From assembly GCF_017565305.1 (NCBI RefSeq), contig NZ_JAGEKP010000013.1, positions 1-64,000 of the forward strand: a DNA stretch of 64,000 bases. The letters run 5' to 3'. Below, one piece after another: positions 42,275 to 54,142 of the stretch. Position 1 is the stretch's first letter. Every line of letters begins with the position of its first letter. The notes under the pieces were generated by a model. It was given only the letters and a program-made list of their open reading frames with translations. It was not told the DNA's origin and did not search any database. The translations under genes and the position numbers were made by a program. The DNA is from Leifsonia sp. TF02-11 (lineage in GTDB: Bacteria; Actinomycetota; Actinomycetes; Actinomycetales; Microbacteriaceae).

Positions 42275-43666
42275 TCATGACATGCTCAGTTCTTCCCGGT
42301 GGATGAAGCGCTTGGGCATCCGCAGCTGCTTCAGGCTGGACTCCACGTGCTCCGCCATCCCCTCCGGCCCGCAGATGAAGGCCTCCCAATTGTGCGCGTC
42401 GGGGATGATCCGCGCGAGGTAGCCGGGGCCGAGCGGGTCGTAGCCGAGCTCGGCGCGGCGGCCGACCAGCGGGTACACGGTGACGCCGGGCATCGAGGTG
42501 AGTTCGTCCAGCAGCGCGAGCTGTTCCGGCCTGCTCACCCGGTAGAGCACGACCGGCCGGGCGCCGCGGGCGACCAGGTCCTCGGCGAGGGCGCGGATCG
42601 GCCCGATGCCGGCTCCGCCCGCGACGAGGAGGATCTTGCCGCGGCTGGCGCGGTCGGCGGTGAAGTGGCCGAACGGTCCCTCCGCGAAGACCAGGGTGCC
42701 GGGCTTGAGCGCCGCCAAGCGGCTCGAGTGGTCGCCGAGCGTGCCGACCGTGATCCGGAGGCGGCCGTCCGAAGGGACGGCGGACACCGAGTACGGGTGC
42801 GCCGTGCCCAGGTGTCCCCACGCGAGGAAACGGAACAGCAGGAAGTTGCCCGCCCGGACGCCCAGCCGATCGATGTGCGGGCCGGTGAGCCAGACGCTGT
42901 TGAGGCCGTGCCCCTCCGGCACGACGGCGGCGACGCGCATCCGGCGCTGCCAGGCGTCCATCGTCGGGAGGATGAACCGCCAGGTCAGCACGGCGGACGC
43001 GGTGCCGAGGTAGAGCGCGATCCAGAGCACTCGGTTGAGGGGGTTCGACACGAAGTGGGCGCCGCCGCTGAGCTGGTGCAGGAAGGTGAGGAAGATCGCG
43101 ACGTAGGTCGTGACGTGCAGCCAGTACCAGACCTCGTACGACAGCTTCGTCCGGATCAGGCGGGCGCTGCTGAGCCCGACCGCCAGGAACGCGACGGTGC
43201 CGACCAGCGCGGGGAACATGTCGGGGTAGGAGTAGTAGACGTTCCAGAACTCGTCCCACGGCGTCGTCTTGTCGACCACCTCGGTGCCCAGCACGATGAA
43301 GACGACGTGCACGACGATGAGGAAGATAACGGACGCGCCGAGCGACCGGTGCCAGGACACGAGTTTGTCGAGTCCGACCGCGTTCTCGAACCACGGGATC
43401 CGTGCGATCAGCAGCACCTGGTAGCAGACCAGCAGAGCGCCGACCATCCCGCTCAGCTCGCCGATCGAGGTGATCGCGTTGGCCGGGGTGGAGGCGAAGT
43501 TCGCGGGGACGCTGAACCACCACATCCCGAGCACTGCGACGACGCTGGCCACGAGCACGACCCGCACCGTGCGCGCACTGCGCCGATGCCGCACGGCCGT
43601 GCCGCGGCGCGGCCGCCGTGCGGGGGTCGTAGAGGGGGCCGTCGCGGCGGCCCAGGTCTCTGCCAT
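42275..43666 (-). CDS. Membrane ferric-reductase-like flavin oxidoreductase
   Basis: A 463-residue protein. Six TM helices (about residues 35-225) hold four histidines in two helices (SWHRSLGASVIFLIVVHVVF and YWLHVTTYVAIFLTFLHQL), arranged to bind two hemes. The C-terminal half has the FAD site (HPYSVSA), and a NAD(P)-binding domain (LLVAGGAGIGPIRALAEDLV, then CGPEGMAEHV). Electrons would pass from NAD(P)H through FAD and heme to the outside. ATG 43666 (MAETWAAATA) is the most likely start. It heads a five-gene operon. Confidence 0.87.
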   Translation of the reverse strand: MAETWAAATAPSTTPARRPRRGTAVRHRRSARTVRVVLVASVVAVLGMWWFSVPANFASTPANAITSIGELSGMVGALLVCYQVLLIARIPWFENAVGLDKLVSWHRSLGASVIFLIVVHVVFIVLGTEVVDKTTPWDEFWNVYYSYPDMFPALVGTVAFLAVGLSSARLIRTKLSYEVWYWLHVTTYVAIFLTFLHQLSGGAHFVSNPLNRVLWIALYLGTASAVLTWRFILPTMDAWQRRMRVAAVVPEGHGLNSVWLTGPHIDRLGVRAGNFLLFRFLAWGHLGTAHPYSVSAVPSDGRLRITVGTLGDHSSRLAALKPGTLVFAEGPFGHFTADRASRGKILLVAGGAGIGPIRALAEDLVARGARPVVLYRVSRPEQLALLDELTSMPGVTVYPLVGRRAELGYDPLGPGYLARIIPDAHNWEAFICGPEGMAEHVESSLKQLRMPKRFIHREELSMS

Positions 43667-43804
43667 GACTCCAACGATGCCGGTCGAATCTTTGTGCATT
43701 CTTACGTGGGCTGAAAGTCGGTTGAGGATCGGCTATGCACTGGCTCTGGCGCGCTCGGCGGGTGTCGTCGCGCACGGGCCCTTCCCTCCCGCTACGGTTC
43801 CCTC

Positions 43805-47145
<3,341 letters not shown>

Positions 47146-48130
47146 TCGCCGCCAGCCTGATCGGCGCCGGGGCTGGCGCTGCTCGCACCGGTCGCCCGGT
47201 AGTAGTCGCGCCAGATCACGCGGTGCAGCGGGATCCAGCGCGGGATCGTGCGTAGCCCCGGGATGAACGGCAGCAGCGCGAGCAGCAGCGTCAGCGCCGC
47301 CATGATCAGCACGACGACGAGGTCGACGTTCGGCAGCGAGGCGAACGGCTCGATCTGATAGAAGAACGAGAACAGCCAGAGCCAGGCCTGGCCCGGCGTG
47401 TTCCCGGTCTCGTTCATCATCCCCCACTGATCACCGGTGAGGTGCTGATGCGCTGCGAGGTCGTTGAAGTACTGGCCGTCGCCGAGGAACAGGATGGCTG
47501 AGGTGCGGTTCAGCGGGTAGAAGCCGCCTTGGCCGGCGAGGGCGCCGTCGAGGCCGCCGCTGCGCGCCATCGCGCTCAACGACGCGATCATCGCGGGCAC
47601 CGGCCCTTCGGCCGCTGTCGGTCTCGGCAGGCTGTGCCCGGTGTCGGCGGCGAGGGCTTTGGCGTACGCGTCGGTCCATCGCGCCTGCTGCGCGGCAGAG
47701 GCCGAGGTCCAGCGCGCGACGGCGGACGGCGCGGACGTGAGCGTCTGCAGCGGCCCGATGACGAAGACCTTCGCCGTATCGATCGGCAGCCGCACGCCGG
47801 AGAGGCTCTGCAGGTCGATCGGCCCGAGCGTCTGGGTGGCGCCGTGCGTGTCGTTGTACGGCGGTCCGTACTGCGCGGTCGCGCTCGTTCCGCCCAGCTC
47901 GGCGGTCGCGGTGGCGGCGAAGTCGACAGGGTCGTTCGACGACCACGCGGCGAACGTGACCGGCGGCTCGTCGGGCGATCCGAACACTCCAGCGAGCCCG
48001 AGCGTGACGGCTGCGACGACGACGAACCCGATGAGGACCTCCTTGAACAGGTCGTAGTCGCGGACGCGGCCCTGCCACGGCCGGCTGGCGAGGTCGTGCC
48101 CTGCCTTCCAGGTCATGCTCGGCCTGCGCG

Positions 48131-48856
48131 TCATCGCGGCCCCTCCGATTCGTTCCAGGGGTGGACGACCTGATCGTCGTCCTCGGCGGCGTCGATCGGG
48201 GGGACGACACCGTGGACGCGGACGAGGAGGACGTGCAGCACGACGATCGCGCCGACGCCGATCGGCAGCAGCACGATGTGCCAGGCGAACATCTGCCCGA
48301 GGTCGGCGACGTCGAACCACGCACCGATTCCGACCGCGTTGAGCGCATCCTTGCCCTCGAAGGCGATCCACTGCGCGTCGAAGTTCGTCTGCAGCAGGTA
48401 GCCGGTGAACGCGGCCGCGATCGACACCGCGAACGCGATCACCCCGGTGATCCAGGTGAGCACCCTTCCGCCACGCCACGCGGCCATCCAGTACTTGCCC
48501 CACAGGTGGACGACCATCAGCAGGAAGAACAGCTCGACGCTCCACAGGTGCACGGAGTTCGTGAAATGCCCGAGGCCGGACGTGTGATACCACTGCGGAC
48601 CGTTGAGGCTGAGCACGAGCCCGGAGATGATCACGACGCCGAGCGCGGCGAGGGAGGCCATTCCGAACACGTAGATCCACGACGACACGTAGCTCGGCTG
48701 GTCCTGCGGCAGCAGCTTCTGCGGCGGCAACCGCTTCAGCAGCCAGCGCCGCGTCCGGCCCGTCCAGGTGTAGATCTCCTCCTGCGGGCTCTCCGGGCTC
48801 TCCGGGCTCTGCGCGCCCTGCGCACGCGGCGGGCTCTGCCGTTCCTGCGTGCTCAT
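48131..48856 (-). CDS. Cytochrome b6-like N-terminal domain protein
   Basis: A 241-residue protein with four TM helices. Helix B has HLWSVELFFLLMVVH (two His separated by 13 residues) and helix D has HIVLLPIGVGAIVVLH (two His separated by 14), the b6-type spacing for two b hemes. The Pro-rich N-terminus has an SPESPESP repeat. No Rieske protein or cytochrome c is nearby, so this is not a complete bc1 complex. It is co-translated with both neighbours, through ATGA overlaps on each side. Confidence 0.88.
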   Translation of the reverse strand: MSTQERQSPPRAQGAQSPESPESPQEEIYTWTGRTRRWLLKRLPPQKLLPQDQPSYVSSWIYVFGMASLAALGVVIISGLVLSLNGPQWYHTSGLGHFTNSVHLWSVELFFLLMVVHLWGKYWMAAWRGGRVLTWITGVIAFAVSIAAAFTGYLLQTNFDAQWIAFEGKDALNAVGIGAWFDVADLGQMFAWHIVLLPIGVGAIVVLHVLLVRVHGVVPPIDAAEDDDQVVHPWNESEGPR

Positions 48857-49002
48857 CGCCGGCGCCGCGCCTTCGGGAACGGGAGCAGCAGTGCCAGCGC
48901 GAACAGCACCAGCATCACCACGATCACGATCAGGTTGCCGAGCTGGATGGTGAACGCGCCCCAGCCCACGTAGATGCCCGGCGCGCTTGCGACGATGTCC
49001 AC
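48853..49002 (-). CDS. 49-residue single-TM protein of the cytochrome operon
   Basis: GTG 49002 with GGAGGTCACC directly upstream opens a 49-residue frame: MDIVASAPGIYVGWGAFTIQ, then a TM helix of LNLIVIVVMLVLFALALLLP type and the basic tail FPKARRRR. Its stop forms ATGA with the cytochrome b start. A DosR-like box (49054-49067) lies 52 bp upstream. It is the first gene of the operon and likely a small subunit of the cytochrome complex. Confidence 0.75.
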   Translation of the reverse strand: MDIVASAPGIYVGWGAFTIQLGNLIVIVVMLVLFALALLLPFPKARRRR

Positions 49003-49053
49003 GGTGACCTCCTCCGTCACCGTCAGCATCCGTCCGCGGGCGGCACGCGGAAC

Positions 49054-49067
49054 GGGCCGAAGGTCCC
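49054..49067. promoter_or_regulatory. DosR-like box a (cytochrome operon)
   Basis: GGGCCGAAGGTCCC reads GGGACCTTCGGCCC on the minus strand, towards the operon that starts at 49002. It closely matches the DosR half-site pattern GGGACTTNNGGCCC. Confidence 0.65.
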
Positions 49068-49086
49068 GCGGGTCGGTCGCCGGCGC

Positions 49087-49389
49087 TCAGGTCTCCTGCG
49101 GGTGACCGCCCTGCTCCGGCTCGCCCGTGACCTCCAGGATCGCGAGCTCGTCCAACTCGTCCCTGCGATGGTGGCGGTCGACGCCGAACAGGTACACGGC
49201 GTCGAGCACGCCGAGCGTGTTGGTCAGCAGCAGGGTCACGAACCAGGGCTTGCTGCCGTTCCTGGCCGCGCGCCACAGCGACGCGCCCTTCCAGGCGAGG
49301 CTCCAGGCGACGACCGCGACGACCAGGGCACGGCCGGATGCCGGCACCTCGTGCATCCCCAGCGGGGACCCTCCGTTGTGGTTTCTCAT
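49087..49389 (-). CDS. DUF5652-like small membrane protein
   Basis: A 100-residue protein with two hydrophobic helices: VVAVVAWSLAWKGASLWRAA and WFVTLLLTNTLGVLDAVYLF. The W-K-G-x-SLW and N-T-L-G motifs match small membrane proteins annotated DUF5652. It has a charged C-terminal tail. ATG 49389 is the first start; ATG 49356 is an alternative. A DosR-like box at 49426-49439 lies upstream. No function is known. Confidence 0.7.
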   Translation of the reverse strand: MRNHNGGSPLGMHEVPASGRALVVAVVAWSLAWKGASLWRAARNGSKPWFVTLLLTNTLGVLDAVYLFGVDRHHRRDELDELAILEVTGEPEQGGHPQET

Positions 49390-49425
49390 GCGGCCATTCG
49401 ACCGCTCGGGCGGCCCGCGCGGCAA

Positions 49426-49439
49426 GGGTCGAAAGTCCT
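49426..49439. promoter_or_regulatory. DosR-like box b
   Basis: GGGTCGAAAGTCCT reads AGGACTTTCGACCC on the minus strand. It lies between the DUF5652-like gene (minus) and the 34-residue ORF plus stress-protein gene (plus), and could serve both. Confidence 0.6.
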
Positions 49440-49499
49440 TACCGGCCAGCACGGCGGGGGAGCATGCTCGACTGCGAACGACGACGGTGAGGAGTCCGC

Positions 49500-49604
49500 A
49501 TGCCGAGCGCGATGAACGGTGCCGACGGCCGCTCGGCCGCAGCTGCCGGGGTGTTCCGGGTGAACCTGCACACGCTGGTCGGTCGCCGGGAAGGCGAGTG
49601 GTGA
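49500..49604 (+). CDS. 34-residue ORF coupled to a universal stress protein gene
   Basis: ATG 49500 has GGTGAGGAG at good distance and opens a 34-residue frame (MPSAMNGADGRSAAAAGVFR, then VNLHTLVGRREGEW). Its stop overlaps the next GTG as GTGA (49601-49604), a coupling that suggests real translation. No family recognised. It may be a leader peptide or a small protein of the stress regulon. Confidence 0.55.
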   Translation: MPSAMNGADGRSAAAAGVFRVNLHTLVGRREGEW

Positions 49605-50500
49605 ACGTGGTCACGGACGGGCGCACGGTCGTCGGGTTCGACGGGTCGTCGTCGGCGTGGCGGGCACTCGACTGGGCGACAGACAGAGTGGCGCAGCGCG
49701 GTGGCGTGCTCGAGGTGGTGCATGCCGTCGACACGCGCCTCGGCGGCGCCGTGCTCGGCCCCCGATTCGGCCTCGACGCCGGCGTCGACATCGGGCTTCG
49801 CGAGGCGATGGGACACGTGCGTGCGATGGCGCCGGGCGTGACCGTCGAGACCCGATGGGTCGAGGGACCGCCGGCGAACGCACTGCTGAGGGAGTCCGCG
49901 ACGGCGGCGCTCCTGGTGGTCGGAACGGACAAGCGTCCCGACCGGCCGGGAACCCGAATCGGGACACTGCCCCTGAAACTGGCGGCGAAGTCCGATTGCC
50001 CCGTCGCGGTGATCCCCGACGCGCCGCGCCCGGAGCGCAACGTGGTCGTCGTCGGCGTCGACCGCTCCGGGTTCGCGCGGTCGGCTCTCGCTCTGGCGGT
50101 GACGGAAGCGAGCTGGCGGGACGCGCAGATCGAGGCCGTTCACGCCTGGGACGTGCCAGAGGCACTGCAGCGCGCGCTGGACTCCGGCGAAGGCGCCGAC
50201 CCGGCGTTCCTCGAACGCGAGCACGAGGTGATCCCCGACGCGATCGCCGACGTGCCGATCGCGCGAGCGGCGAAGATCACACCGATCGTCGTGCGGCAGA
50301 ACCCGGCAGCGGCCCTCGTCGAGCACGGCGCCGGTGCCGCGGCCATCGTGGTGGGTTCGCGTGGACGGGGTCGGTTCGTGGCCTCCCTGCTCGGGTCCGT
50401 CAGCCATGACGTGCTGCTGAACCTGCCCTGCCCGGTGCTGGTCACTCCCCGAGACTACGGTTTCGTCACGCCGGGTTCGGCGGACGACAGCGACTGGTGA
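49601..50500 (+). CDS. Universal stress protein, tandem domains
   Basis: A 299-residue protein with two Usp domains. The first begins TVVGFDGSSSAWRALDWATD and the second NVVVVGVDRSGFARSALALA; the second ends with the ATP-binding motif VVGSRGRGRFVASLLGSVSH. Tandem Usp proteins of this size are hallmarks of DosR regulons. GTG 49601 is preceded by GAAGG. The last 46 bp overlap the polymer-forming protein gene on the other strand. Confidence 0.9.
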   Translation: MNVVTDGRTVVGFDGSSSAWRALDWATDRVAQRGGVLEVVHAVDTRLGGAVLGPRFGLDAGVDIGLREAMGHVRAMAPGVTVETRWVEGPPANALLRESATAALLVVGTDKRPDRPGTRIGTLPLKLAAKSDCPVAVIPDAPRPERNVVVVGVDRSGFARSALALAVTEASWRDAQIEAVHAWDVPEALQRALDSGEGADPAFLEREHEVIPDAIADVPIARAAKITPIVVRQNPAAALVEHGAGAAAIVVGSRGRGRFVASLLGSVSHDVLLNLPCPVLVTPRDYGFVTPGSADDSDW

Positions 50501-51582
50501 TCGGTTCCGTCCGACCGGGGCTTCGTGCTCCAGGGATGCCGGCGTCGGATCTCCAGCAGCTCGGCGCCCAGGCCGAAGAACACCATCGCGAGCCAGACCA
50601 GGATGTTGAGCAGGGGAATCTGCAGCCCCACGATCAGGACCAGGCCCCCGACGAACGACTGCAGCACCGGGTGCGCCGAGCGACGCAGGATGACGCGTCC
50701 GAGGTAGTGGGCGCCCACGAGGAACGTCGCCAGCGTCAGCACGGCGAAGACCACGAGGGCGGCGAGAGCGAGGGGAGCGCCGACGATCGTCACGAAGAGG
50801 ATGAGGAGCCCGATCGGCACCACGACCGCGGCGACGAACCCGACGAGCAGCGCCCGCCAGGGGGAGATCAGGAGACGATCGGTGACGCTGCCGAGGACGC
50901 GAGGTATCAGCAGGCCGGCGACGACGGTGAGGAGGCTGAGCGCCACGATCGCATAGAGAAGGCCGACGAGCCAGGCGAGCGCCGCCGCCCAGGGCGAGAT
51001 CTCCACGCGCGACGGCTGTTGCGGCTGGACGTGCGTGACCGCGCCGCCGACAGCGCCGTCCGCGATGTGAGCGGTGCTGCTGCTCGAGTAGGTCACGTCG
51101 CCGCGGACCGTCCCGTCGATGCTGAGCTCGGTCGCGCTGACGACGAGATCCCTTCCGATCGCGCCCGCGACGTCGATGGTGCTCGCTGTCGCGACGACGT
51201 CCTTTCCGACCGTCCCGTGGCCGTCGATCAGGAGATTCCCTGCGAGAATCGTGCCGCTGCGCGCGATGTGGCCGCTGATGGTGACGCTCTGGGCCGCCAA
51301 TCGCACGTTTCCGTCGATCCGCCCGCTGATCGAGATCGTCTGCGCCGCGGCGATCACGTCGCCGGTCACGTCTCCGCTGATGGTGACGGTCTGCCCGGCC
51401 GCGTAGACGTCGCCATCGACCGCGCCTGGGATGTCGACCGTCGGACCGCCGTAGAAGTGCGGTCCCGCTCCGCTCGAGGGCGGGCTGGCCGCGGGTGCCG
51501 CCGCTCCTCCGAGGGACACGCTGAGGAACCCGGCGACCGCCAGAGCGGCGACGACCCGGAGTGTGTGCGAGCGAACCTTCAT
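50455..51582 (-). CDS. Exported polymer-forming beta-helix membrane protein
   Basis: A 375-residue protein: a signal peptide (MKVRSHTLRVVAALAVAGFL), then about 150 residues of short repeats such as GDVTGDVIAAAQTISISGRI and AQSVTISGHIARSG, the pattern of bactofilin-like polymer-forming domains. Four TM helices follow (about residues 200-340), and the tail is polar. Bactofilins are normally cytoplasmic, so an exported repeat domain in front of a membrane region is unusual. A DosR-like box (51693-51706) lies upstream. Confidence 0.8.
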   Translation of the reverse strand: MKVRSHTLRVVAALAVAGFLSVSLGGAAAPAASPPSSGAGPHFYGGPTVDIPGAVDGDVYAAGQTVTISGDVTGDVIAAAQTISISGRIDGNVRLAAQSVTISGHIARSGTILAGNLLIDGHGTVGKDVVATASTIDVAGAIGRDLVVSATELSIDGTVRGDVTYSSSSTAHIADGAVGGAVTHVQPQQPSRVEISPWAAALAWLVGLLYAIVALSLLTVVAGLLIPRVLGSVTDRLLISPWRALLVGFVAAVVVPIGLLILFVTIVGAPLALAALVVFAVLTLATFLVGAHYLGRVILRRSAHPVLQSFVGGLVLIVGLQIPLLNILVWLAMVFFGLGAELLEIRRRHPWSTKPRSDGTDHQSLSSAEPGVTKP

Positions 51583-51692
51583 TTCGATCCCCTGAGACTC
51601 TGCCCGACGTCGAGACCCTTCCCGACGTCCGGACGCGGTCGGCCGTGCGGAGACCGCACGCTCAGCATGGAGCGACGGCCGCGCTCTCCATA

Positions 51693-51706
51693 GGGCCAGA
51701 GGTCCT
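51693..51706. promoter_or_regulatory. DosR-like box c
   Basis: GGGCCAGAGGTCCT reads AGGACCTCTGGCCC on the minus strand, about 110 bp upstream of the polymer-forming protein gene. It is the weakest match of the set. Confidence 0.45.
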
Positions 51707-51745
51707 CCGCCGCCGGTGGAGTCCGATCGGGAGCCCGAACCCCGA

Positions 51746-52390
51746 TCAGGCGTGGCCGCGGTGCTCGAGATGGAGCACCGCGGCCTGCGTCCGCCGCTCC
51801 AGGCCGAGCTTGGCGAGGAGCGAGCTCACGTAGTTCTTCACCGTCTTCTCGGCCAGGCCGAGGCGCTCGGCGATTTGGCGGTTCGTGCGGCCGTCGGCGA
51901 TGAGTGCGAGCACCTGGCGCTCGCGGAGGCCGAGGGCGGCGAAGCGGGGATCGTCCGCCTGCTCCCGCATCGTCGCCGTGACGCGGTCGGCGATCCGCGG
52001 GTCGATCAGGCGCTTGCCGCGGAAGGCGGCGCGGATGTCGTCGAGGAGGCTGCTCGCCCGGATGTCCTTCACGACATAGCCGTCGGCGCCGGCGATGATC
52101 GCGCTGCGCAGGGCGTCCTCGTCGTCGTACGCGGTGAGCATGAGGCAGCGGATCCCCGGCTCGGCCTGTTTCACGGCCCGGCAGACGTCGATGCCGCTGC
52201 CGTCGGGCATCCGCACGTCGAGCACGGCGACGTCCGGGCGCACGGCCAGGATGCGGCCGCGCGCCTGCGCCGCCGTCTCGGCCTCGCCGACGACCTCCAT
52301 GTCGTCCTGAGCGTCGATCAGGGCGGCGATCCCGCGGCGGACGATCTCGTGGTCGTCGGCGAGGAACACCTGGATCGGCGGTCGACTCAC
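51746..52390 (-). CDS. devR: DevR/DosR-like response regulator (NarL/FixJ family)
   Basis: A 214-residue regulator. The receiver starts IQVFLADDHEIVRRGIAALI and has the phosphoacceptor Asp in AVLDVRMPDGSG and Lys in GYVVKDI. The C-terminal LuxR-type helix-turn-helix reads GRTNRQIAERLGLAEKTVKN, then YVSSLLAKLGLERRTQAAVL, which is nearly the DosR recognition region. It overlaps the kinase gene's stop (ATG 52390, 52387). It is expected to bind the GGGACYTTCGGCCC-like boxes in this locus. Confidence 0.92.
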   Translation of the reverse strand: MSRPPIQVFLADDHEIVRRGIAALIDAQDDMEVVGEAETAAQARGRILAVRPDVAVLDVRMPDGSGIDVCRAVKQAEPGIRCLMLTAYDDEDALRSAIIAGADGYVVKDIRASSLLDDIRAAFRGKRLIDPRIADRVTATMREQADDPRFAALGLRERQVLALIADGRTNRQIAERLGLAEKTVKNYVSSLLAKLGLERRTQAAVLHLEHRGHA

Positions 52391-54087
52391 GGGGTCCTCC
52401 TGGCAGGTGCGGGCGCTGGCACGGGCAGCCGCAGGCGCAGCCGGGTGCCGCGGGCGGTGGACTCGATGTCGAGCACGCCCGATCTCCGCTGCGCGCGCTC
52501 GCTCAGGTTGCGGAGGCCGCTGCGGCGGGTGGTCTCTGCCATCCCGCTGCCGTCGTCGGCCAGGTCGACCGTGATCTCGTCCGCGGAGGCCACGACCTCG
52601 ACCGTCGCGGTGTCTGCGCCGGCGTGCCGGACGACGTTCGTGAGCCCCTCCCGCACGAACGCGGCGATGTCGTCGGCGAGCCCGGGGTCGGCGACGACGT
52701 CGACCGGACCGGAGAACGAGACGGTCGCCGGGCGCGGCAGCGCGTCGCCGAGCTCCTGGACGATGTCGAGCAGCCGGTGCCGGAGGCTCGCGGTCTCCTC
52801 CTGCCGGCGCGAGAGCGAGAAGATTGCCCTGCGGATCTGCGCGATCGTGTCGTCGAGCGAACGCACGGTGGTCTCGATCCGCTCGGCGAGGCGGCCGGGG
52901 CCGAGCTCCGACTGGATGCTCTGCAGTTCGAGCCCGGTGCCGAACAGCTGCTGGATGACATGGTCGTGGAAGTCGCGTGCGATCCGCGCCCGATCCTCCA
53001 GCAGCACGACGCGCTCCCGGTCGGCGCGGGCCTCGGCCAGTTCCATCGCGATGGCCGCCTGCCGGGCGAAGGCCACCGTCCGTTCCAGGTCGAACGTGGA
53101 GAACGGGAGGTCGTCGACCGTGCGCGCGGCGATCAGGATCTCCGGCTCGCCCGTCCGGCCGTCGAAGGGAACGATCAGGGCGGGACCCGCTGTGTCGTCC
53201 ATGACGGCGGGAAGCCCGTCCAGCTCGTCGATCCGCGTCGGCTGGGCGCCCTCGATCGCGCTCCGCACCCGGCCGTTGTCGATCACGAGGCCCGTCGTCA
53301 CGGCGCGGCCGTCGCTCGCGCCGAGCAACCGGAAGGTGCCGTCGTGCTCCTCGGCGGACATCACGAAGGCGGTCTTCGCCCCGACGAGCGCTGCCACGCG
53401 CGCCGCGAGCTCCTCGTGTGCGCGCGCCGCATCGCTGCCCAGGATGCTCGCCGTCATCTCGGCCGCGGACGCGCTCCAGGCCTGGCGGGCGACGGTCTCG
53501 GCGTAGAGCCGGGCGTTGTCGATGGCGAAGCCCGCGTTGGCGGCCAGCGCTTTCACGAGCTGTTCGTCGTCGTCGGTGAATCCTCCGGCGACGGGATCGG
53601 TGAGGTAGAGGTTGCCGTACACGGCGTCGCGCACGGCGATCGGGACGCCGAGGAACGCCGTCATCGGCGGGTGCCCGTCGGGGAAGCCGGACGAACGCGG
53701 ATCGTCGGCGATCGAGTCGAGCCGGATCGGCCGGGGATCGTCGATGAGGGCGCCGAGCAGGCCGTGGCCCTCCGGGAGGTGGCCGATACGCGTGACGACA
53801 TCGTCCGTCATGCCGACGTGGATGAACTGCTCCAGGCCGCCGCCCTCGGCGATCACCCCCAGCGCCCCGTAGCGGGCTCCGACCAGTTCGACCGCCGCCT
53901 CGATGATGGTCCGCAGGACGACGGGGAGGTCGAGGTGCGAGACGACGGCGCGGTTCGCTCGCACCAGCGCCCGCAGGCGGCCCTGAGTGTCGAGGACCTT
54001 TCTGGCCTGTTCGACGAGCTCGCCGAGCGCGCGGTCCAGCTCCGCGCGGGGTGCGTCGGGGAAGGTGATCGAATCGTCGCCGGTGAT
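52387..54087 (-). CDS. devS: DevS/DosS-like two-GAF sensor kinase with apparent ATC start
   Basis: A 566-residue kinase if it starts at ATC 54087. GAF1 (about residues 55-190) includes FPDGHPPMTAFLGVPI, where the His of HPPM matches the heme ligand of DosS. GAF2 spans about 220-365; the HisKA_3 box is RARIARDFHDHVIQQLFGTG (His near 374) and the HATPase follows. Upstream of GTG 53964 the conserved helix ELVEQARKVLDTQGRLRALV continues in frame, without any ATG, GTG or TTG. GAGAGGAGG lies 6 nt before ATC 54087. Confidence 0.88.
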   Translation of the reverse strand: MTGDDSITFPDAPRAELDRALGELVEQARKVLDTQGRLRALVRANRAVVSHLDLPVVLRTIIEAAVELVGARYGALGVIAEGGGLEQFIHVGMTDDVVTRIGHLPEGHGLLGALIDDPRPIRLDSIADDPRSSGFPDGHPPMTAFLGVPIAVRDAVYGNLYLTDPVAGGFTDDDEQLVKALAANAGFAIDNARLYAETVARQAWSASAAEMTASILGSDAARAHEELAARVAALVGAKTAFVMSAEEHDGTFRLLGASDGRAVTTGLVIDNGRVRSAIEGAQPTRIDELDGLPAVMDDTAGPALIVPFDGRTGEPEILIAARTVDDLPFSTFDLERTVAFARQAAIAMELAEARADRERVVLLEDRARIARDFHDHVIQQLFGTGLELQSIQSELGPGRLAERIETTVRSLDDTIAQIRRAIFSLSRRQEETASLRHRLLDIVQELGDALPRPATVSFSGPVDVVADPGLADDIAAFVREGLTNVVRHAGADTATVEVVASADEITVDLADDGSGMAETTRRSGLRNLSERAQRRSGVLDIESTARGTRLRLRLPVPAPAPARRTP

Positions 54088-54142
54088 GGCGGGCCTCCTC
54101 TCGGGGCGGGGGCCGGGCGCAGGCCGGGAAGGCGACTGGCCC

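Noticed and set aside
52387-53964. GTG 53964 as kinase start
   Set aside because: It would remove a conserved helix that continues in frame upstream, and there is no SD before it, whereas an excellent SD precedes ATC 54087.
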